Source: Emydura subglobosa
Taxonomy: Eukaryota; Chordata; Testudines; Chelidae
Reading direction: 5' to 3'
NCBI GenBank assembly: GCA_007922225.1
Contig: ML679966.1
Coordinates: forward strand, 38,779,943 to 38,843,942
Length of the DNA stretch: 64,000 bases
Positions within the stretch are counted from its first letter, which is position 1. Each line of letters opens with the position of its first letter. This document shows, piece after piece, positions 57,956 to 64,000 of the stretch. The notes under the pieces are model-generated. The model was not told the origin of the DNA and did not search any database. It worked only from the letters and a program-made list of their open reading frames with translations. Made by a program: the position numbers and the translations under genes.

Positions 57956-58954
57956 ATAAGGAAAATAGATTGTTTGCACATAAGAAAAAGAAAAAAAACT
58001 TTGTTGCAGAGAGTAACAAAATAGTGTACTGTTTTCATACCTGCGAGCATGAGAGAGAGGAATTTTGTTTCACATTGATTAAATTTGAAACCTCGGCATT
58101 TCTGAAAAGATTTCTTAGTATGACATGCCAGATTAAAATTGGAACAAGCTAACAAGAGCAATATCTTTTCTTCATTTTTCAGAGAAATTTTAAGACTGTA
58201 AGAACAGCTCAGGCACTTTTGGGGATTAATACGTCTGTTATTGATGATGTTTAGAGTTAGTGTTCCTAGCTGGCATTTTTCCTTGTAATGAAATGAACTC
58301 AGCTTGATGTTCTTGAATGTCCAAAAACTACCCACTTCCCATCTTTGGTGATAGACTGTAGAATCTTTTCAGTATTTTCTGTTTATCTAAAATGAAGTTG
58401 AAATTGAATTATTATTGCTTAGCACTCAGGGCCTCTGTAATTTCATTTTCATGTCCGTACTTCATTCTTATTGTCATGTATTATTTAAAAAAGAATATAA
58501 AGTGTGATCTTCTCTTCAATCAGTAAATAAATGTATTGTGTTTCTAGAGCTTCTTGCTGTAGTAAAGCCGTACAGTTGAGAGAGGTCCCCCCAACCTCTC
58601 GTCTTGGGAAGCTGTTAATAATAGTGTATGACTATTGACTTGCAAAGAAGCCTACCTTCTAAATTAGGAGAACAAAAAGCAGGGTTTAGTTACCAAAATG
58701 TAAGTTGAATCAAGGGCCGTGGAGTTCCCCCTCAACACCTTCAACCCAGAGTAAGGGCAGAAAATTGCACGAGTTTGATTCATGTCCCCCTACCTAACCT
58801 GTGAGAATTATTACTAAAGCTAATGCAGATGGAAGCTACATTACGTTTTTCACTAACTCTGTGGAAGTCCCACAAAGGAAGAGTTCTAGGAACAGTGCTG
58901 TTTGGGAGCTGGATTGGGCCTTAATTAATTGTTCTGTGACATATATGGAATATG

Positions 58955-59290
58955 TGTTTGTGATATAAAAGGTTTCTTCAACAGAACTCTTTCTGGGACG
59001 ACCCTATAACTGTATCAGAGTGGCTGGCCATTTAAGAGGAGTTGTGCCCAGCCACCTTGCAGCTGAGATGATTTAAAAAATTATGATAGGCAGCAAGTGG
59101 CTCAGTTGAGGAGAGGACCTGCAGGAAGCAGATAGGGTTTTTTTGCTAGCCCTGGAACCTGCGGGAGAGATGCAAAGGGAAAGGCCTGTTTTGTTCGGGG
59201 AAGTAGCTTTGCTTTGTGAGTTTGAAGAATAAAACTGTGCTGTGAAGGAGTGTCCTAAACTGACTTTGAGTGTGACATTACTACTTCCTG
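58955..59290 (+). repeat. Possible LTR remnant
   Basis: GATATAAAAGG (about 58,962) resembles a TATA box. AATAAAACTGTGC (about 59,229) resembles a polyadenylation signal, with a GT-rich stretch after it ending TGTGACATTA. Spacing of about 265 nt suits an R region. No U3 start or coding part was found. Confidence 0.3.
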
Positions 59291-60359
59291 GGCTGAGGTA
59301 GACAGGCCAGCAGCTACAAACTTACTTGTGAATAACATCGCCATCCCAAATACCTTCAGATAAACCTTCATATTATGTGTTAATTTTTTTTATCTATATC
59401 ATATAAACTTGAAAAACAAATTGCTTTGCATGTCTCTTTGCATATTTTAAGTATAGTAGGTCCCTGAATTCAGATGACTATATTTTTAAAAAGATAAGCA
59501 TTACTGTAAGTAACAGAATAGCTTTGGCTTTAATTTCAAAAACTAAAATTCTTATTTCCAGGAAAACAAAGTGAGATAACTAGACATGTTCTTTCAAGCA
59601 TTGCTAATTGAGGTAGCAGATTTTTTTCATCAGACTTTTCAGTTAATCCATAAATTGTCCTTCTCTCAATATGATTCCATATGCTGTGTGCTTACTTTAT
59701 TTAAGACAAAGTAGACTTGTTTACTGAAAGTGTAGAATATTGCCATTAACTGGATAGCTACTTTGGCCATGTTATAGTGAGCCATTGAAAAATATTGTAG
59801 CACATTTCATCTATTTAGTTTAAAATATTTACATGTTCTTAATATATAGTTACATTTTAATTTTAATACTTATTGTAACATGGTAGGAATATTGAGATGC
59901 ATTTAGTCTGAGTCTATGATGATTAGAGAAGGCACTGTTTCCAGTAGTACAGCATATGTTTTCTTATTTCTATATTATTTAATAATACTAGAAATATCAG
60001 CCAATAAAATAAAAATAGGAAAAATAAGGAAAATCATTAGACACACTTAAACATTAGGAATTTATCTGCTATAATTTCAGACAATGTTTTGTGGTCAGTG
60101 GTACTTTGTAACCTCTGTAAAACTGAGAAAAATACAGCAGTACAGCAATTGGATAGAGCAATGGTCCAGTCAAAGATATATTTCATGTGAATGATCAGCA
60201 TCAACAATGTCCATGGTTCGTTATTATGAATATATGCAGTTGCATCCCCACTACCAAGTAGTGTAACTATTGATATTTATCACAGCCCTAAATCCATGCT
60301 TTGCAACTGGAGGAGTTGGAATAATCACTTGTTTGGGCTTAGTGTGTGTGGTCAAGCTT

Positions 60360-60560
60360 TTTTTATTTATAGACATTTTTGTGGCACTCCATTTAGTATT
60401 GGAGCACCTCAGAAATATTAATGATTTATGTCTCAGAATAGGGTATTATTATCCCTCTTTTACAGATGAGTAAACAGGTGGATGTTAAATGAATTACTCA
60501 GGGTCACACAGGAAGGCTGAACAGAGCTGGCAATAAAGTCCACTTGTCCTCATGTATCAG
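60360..60560 (-). repeat. MIR-like SINE, minus strand
   Basis: CTCTTTTACAGATGAGTAAA followed by ACTCAGGGTCACACAGGAAG is the inverse of the MIR 3' core (GCTGTGTGACC...CTCATCTGTAAA). The region to its left, with ATTAATGATTTATG, resembles the tail. MIR is an ancient amniote tRNA-derived SINE. Confidence 0.65.
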
Positions 60561-60882
60561 TATTAGATTCTTGTACAATAGTTACAGTATATTACAAGTT
60601 GTAATAGGTTTTTAATAGTGACTTAGCCTTGAGTCAATGCGCAGAAAACAGGAGATATTACAATAAAACATACAAACCAAATCTAAAGTTATAAAATATT
60701 AAACTACTACATCTATACACTAAAACAGACATACACCATTATTCTGTATCGGATCACCACACCATTTGCTTTTTCTTTATTTTAGATGCTGACTGTACAA
60801 ATAGAACAGTGTCAGTTCCTAACAATTATTCTCTTTTCTGAGAGGTTGCAGAAAAAGGCATCTGGAACAAAAACACAGAAAG

Positions 60883-61639
60883 TTATTTTGACATCCAATG
60901 GCAATACAAATTACAATGTAATAAATAATGGAGTATATCTTCCACTTGCCCTAAACCACATGGGCAGAAGTGACTACATTTCTCTATTCCTTTTAAGTAA
61001 GCTGTCTGCATGGATTGACAATGGAGAGCTCTAAAGGCCCTCTTTAGCATATTATTACACAGACTGTCTAAATATCTGGCATACCCTTGAATCTTTTTAA
61101 TAAGGGGAAACCTAGATGACATATTTGAAATAGAACTACTACTATATCCAGTATACTATTATATACTTATTAAGATCCTCTGTTCTTGACTTTCACATTT
61201 ATAAACTTAGATCTAATAATTTCCAATTCTGAGAAACCAAGAGAATGCAAAGAATTTTGAGTATATTCTAACCAAGGAAATTTATGTGAAGAAAGTCCTG
61301 CTGAGCTGTTCCTCTAAACATAACCTTGGTAAATGCTGTAGGTACATATTATAAATATGAAGCCAAAAATAATAATATGCTGTTGCACTTTGGACACAAT
61401 AGAATTCATACCTGCCTCAGCTCGAAGAAGAGTTGCTGGGCTATTATTTGGGAGATCAAGAATATTCCTAATAAATTTGTTGTTAATCCTTTCCAGTTCT
61501 GTGGGTTCATTCCATCACCGTTTTGTTTCAGTTTTTGCACCATACAAAATTTGAACACATATGTTAGCTCAAACATTCTAAGGGCTGGTGCAATTAAATT
61601 GCCACCATGAGTCCAGGTAAAATGTAACACAGTTTGCAT
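60883..61639 (-). pseudogene. LINE ORF2 thumb and Cys/His C-terminus
   Basis: The frame at 61,639-61,406 has HGGNLIAPALRMFELTYVFK, the thumb region. The frame at 61,122-60,883 has LIKKIQGYARYLDSL and ends with CPCGLGQVEDILHYLLHCNL, a C-x-C...H...C motif typical of ORF2 C-termini. The two frames are separated by about 280 bases with stops. Confidence 0.7.
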
Positions 61640-61677
61640 TGCATTTGAGACCTTTTCTTTTTTTTAGCTGAATATGC

Positions 61678-62640
61678 TTATCCCATAAACGATTTTCTGA
61701 GGACCACATATGGGCAAGGGCTAATTTGACCAATATTTTGCTCATCAATCTTCCATTTATGTAACCTCCATCTCTGACTAAAAAGAATTTCTTTAGTTTT
61801 TAAATAATTTATCGAGAAGTTCTCCCGTTTACAGTAAAAATCAAACACATTTAATAAACGCCTCAGTCCCAATGGTGTTTGTCAGTAAAATTATATCATC
61901 TGCATATGATAAGACAGACAGTGTTAGTCATGAGGTTAGGGAAAAATACTGAGCCCCCTTTTAATGCTAAAGTAACATCATTGATATATATATATAAAAG
62001 GGTCTAAAGGACAGCCCTGTTGAACTCCCTTTTGTAATTAGGATGGAATTTGTTAATTCCCTATCCAGGCCTATTCTAATTCTGTCCACTGTTTGTCGGT
62101 GAAGAGCTTCTGAAAGAAAAAGCAACTGGGGATCTATTCTAGTGGTTTACATCTTGCCCACAGATGGTCCCTGTCAATAGACTCAAAGGGCAATTTTAGA
62201 TCAACAAAAGCTACATACAATGTTTCTCCCTTAGGAGGCACATATTTGTGGATCAGATAAGAAAGAATAAAACAATTATCTGTAGTGGAGCGACCATTTC
62301 AGAAATCAGTTTGTTACTCAGCAACTAAATTACTTTTCCCTGTCCAGTGCTCTAGTCTCCCCCAAAAGATATCTAGAATAAAGTTTTAAAGCAACGTTCA
62401 AGGGCGGTAATTCCTATGCTCTTTCCTATCGCCTTTTTTATAAAGTGGAATGATAATACTCGTGGCCCAATCTGAGTATTATTTATATTAGAGAACTGTT
62501 TAGCTGAAACAGGTGCCTGCCAGTTTATTCTGCAGGGATAAAATCCTCCCTAGCGCTTTATTACAATGCTGCTGATCAATACAAAATATAACTTCTTCAT
62601 TAGATACTGCAGACCAGTTTGAGAGGGAATAAGGAATGGA
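61678..62640 (-). pseudogene. LINE reverse transcriptase, broken
   Basis: The fingers and first catalytic motif lie at about 62,640-62,150. QQGCPLDP lies near 62,015. The catalytic YADD is encoded at 61,906-61,895 on the minus strand and both aspartates are present. It is followed in another frame by LGLRRLLNVFDFYCKRENFS (61,872-61,678) and LKTKEILFSQR, the helix after the active site. At least two frame changes occur. Confidence 0.75.
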
Positions 62641-63010
62641 ATCATTCTAAAAAGTATACATGGCTGTCATTATAAAGTACAGAAGAGTATTACTCCTGAT
62701 CTTCTTGGAACCCATTGCTATCAATTTCCAAAAGCATATAGAATTTTTCATTTTGGCAGTAAATTCAAATTTCTTCCACCATGCCATGTGACGTTCTGAC
62801 CTTTGTTTCAACAATTTTTTGTATAAAGCTTTCGAAGATTAACTGGTTTCGGATATATCTAGCAAGTTACAGTATAAATAACATTGAACATTTTGCATAT
62901 AATTTTGCTTAAATCCATTGCAACTAATTTGTTCTTCCCTTACATTTAATCTTCTGTCTTCAGAAGAAATGTCTGCTGGACTAAAATTCCTCCTAAGTCT
63001 TACAAGAACT

Positions 63011-63511
63011 TCATATTTGTAAAGCCGTCTAGTTAATAAAGAGCATAAGAGATAGAAACTGTTAAGACTGAATGACTTAAATTATTATATCTCACAGGTA
63101 CTGTATTTCAGTTTATGTATTTTTAGAAAGTTAGAAAGTGCTGTGGACGATTGGGTCTAATTTTGTTCAATACAAATATGTTTTTACTATAAATAATGCA
63201 ATTGTTTCACACTTTTTTACTCTGGCGATGCAAATGCCCCTTCCCCTCGCGGTCTCAGATTGAGGGGCTTGGTCTGTGCCAGCATAGGAGAGAAAATCTT
63301 TGGCCCCTTTTAAGATGTTTCTATGCTTCCCCACCATGTAGATATTGAGCCCTGGGGGCCTTGAGGAGGTGGACTCTGGGGCTGATTAGCAAGACACAAG
63401 GCTGTAGCAAAGCCTATTGGCTACTGTGAATTTAATGGAAGGATTTATAAAGCCTTTACCCAGTTCTGAAGTTCATTCTATGGGATAAGAAAAGCTCCCA
63501 CTTTGGATTAG
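63011..63511. other. Unassigned sequence
   Basis: No recognised feature. The stretch 63,230-63,480 is GC-richer than its surroundings. Confidence 0.45.
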
Positions 63512-64000
63512 TATATTTTTATTATTTGTGTTATTGTAGCACTTAGGAGCCCGAGTCATGGACCAGGATCCCATTATGTTAGGCATTGTACAAACACAGA
63601 ATAAAAAGCCAGTTCTTGCTCTGAGGGTCTTATAATCTAATTATAACATAAGAGATAACAGATGGATACAGACAGATGGGGGAGTACAAGTAAACAATGA
63701 GATAATATTGGTCAGCATGGTAGGCAGGGGTCACAGTACATCAATAGTCTAACTGCTGTCAAGTTGCGGGGACGAGGGGTTGTGTAGGAATCACAGCAAT
63801 GGAGAGTGAGGAGGGATTTGAAGGTAGATAACAAGTAGCTTTGTGGATGTTTATGGTGAGTTACCTCCCAAGCGTGGGGTAGCATGGAAGAAAACACAGA
63901 GTGCTCGTTAGAAAATGTAACAAGTGGGCAGTGGAGACATGGGCCAACTGAAGGTGAGCATGGACAGCTCAGTAATGAATGAGAGGTGATAGGGGAGGGG
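63512..64000 (+). repeat. Dispersed amniote-type repeat, copy 2 (runs off window)
   Basis: Reads TTATTTGTGTTATTGTAGCA, CTTAGGAGCCCGAGTCATGG, then ACAGATGGATACAGACAGAT, AACAATGAGATAATATTGG and GAGGGATTTGAAGG. The first half aligns with 25,951-26,160. The second half extends beyond copy 1 and is cut by the window end. Confidence 0.65.

Larger units (their letters stand above)
56351..60359. other. Unassigned AT-rich sequence
   Basis: Four kilobases with no confident gene. Minus-strand frames near 56,431-56,950 show a faint LINE-like word (GQMASYQIFIK) but nothing firm. Includes a TG microsatellite and a possible LTR remnant listed separately. Confidence 0.45.
60800..63010 (-). mobile_element. 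LINE of a third type (possibly L2/Vingi-like), minus strand
   Basis: Reading the minus strand from about 63,000 to 60,880 gives, across frames, reverse transcriptase fingers (PLYKKGDRKEHRNYR), GRSTTDNCFILSYLI and AFVDLKLPFESIDRDHLW, then KGVQQGCPLDPFIYI. The YADD box, thumb and a cysteine/histidine-rich C-terminus follow. Motif order is that of a non-LTR retrotransposon ORF2. It differs from the CR1, Jockey-like and RTE-like copies elsewhere in the window. Stops and frameshifts are frequent. The clade label is tentative; an endonuclease was not recognised. Confidence 0.7.

Noticed and set aside
57811..58335. Long plus and minus frames of 113 and 149 residues
   Set aside because: Both run through the TG microsatellite, which lacks stops in several frames. 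No domain is visible outside it.

Overview
This window looks like a gene-poor, AT-rich stretch of amniote nuclear DNA, most likely from a turtle (Testudines). The evidence is the number of CR1 non-LTR retrotransposon copies, several ending in the CR1-type tail (repeated ATTCTATG), together with hAT and Harbinger-like MITEs and ERV-type LTRs whose sequence character I recall from turtle genomes. A crocodilian or another archosauromorph cannot be excluded by eye. I see no bacterial gene structure and no convincing host protein-coding exon. Every long or motif-bearing reading frame belongs to a transposon or endogenous retrovirus, and most are interrupted. The window is probably intergenic or a large intron.

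Layout: 0-10 kb holds a small MITE, a minus-strand CR1 split by a hAT element beside a small inversion (2.7-4.3 kb), a DIRS-like fragment (4.8-5.6 kb) and a Harbinger-like element carrying a decayed Myb/SANT-like reading frame (7.2-9.1 kb). 10.8-13.85 kb is an almost complete minus-strand Jockey/CR1-superfamily LINE with endonuclease, reverse transcriptase and a cysteine-rich C-terminus. 14-23 kb carries two minus-strand CR1 copies, MITEs, tRNA-derived SINE heads, a TIR-bounded element with three tRNA-like modules (20.7-21.8 kb) and a plus-strand CR1 remnant. 23-29 kb is mostly unrecognised sequence with two repeats.

30.8-35.2 kb is a 5'-truncated endogenous retrovirus on the minus strand: integrase C-terminus, a long decayed env, polypurine tract and 3' LTR. 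35.7-36.8 kb is a hAT element with matching 8-bp target duplications. 41.3-44.8 kb is an old minus-strand CR1 into which a younger plus-strand CR1 has inserted. 46.4-50.3 kb is another minus-strand CR1 split by a plus-strand RTE-like LINE, with about 88 bp of CR1 sequence repeated on both sides. Two solo LTRs follow (50.4-51.5 and 52.6-53.8 kb). At 55.1 kb a hAT MITE sits in a locally duplicated segment whose other copy, at 53.83 kb, preserves the empty site. 60.8-63 kb holds a third type of LINE on the minus strand with its YADD box legible.

Nothing here forms an operon or pathway. The elements relate by nesting, which gives a relative order of insertion.
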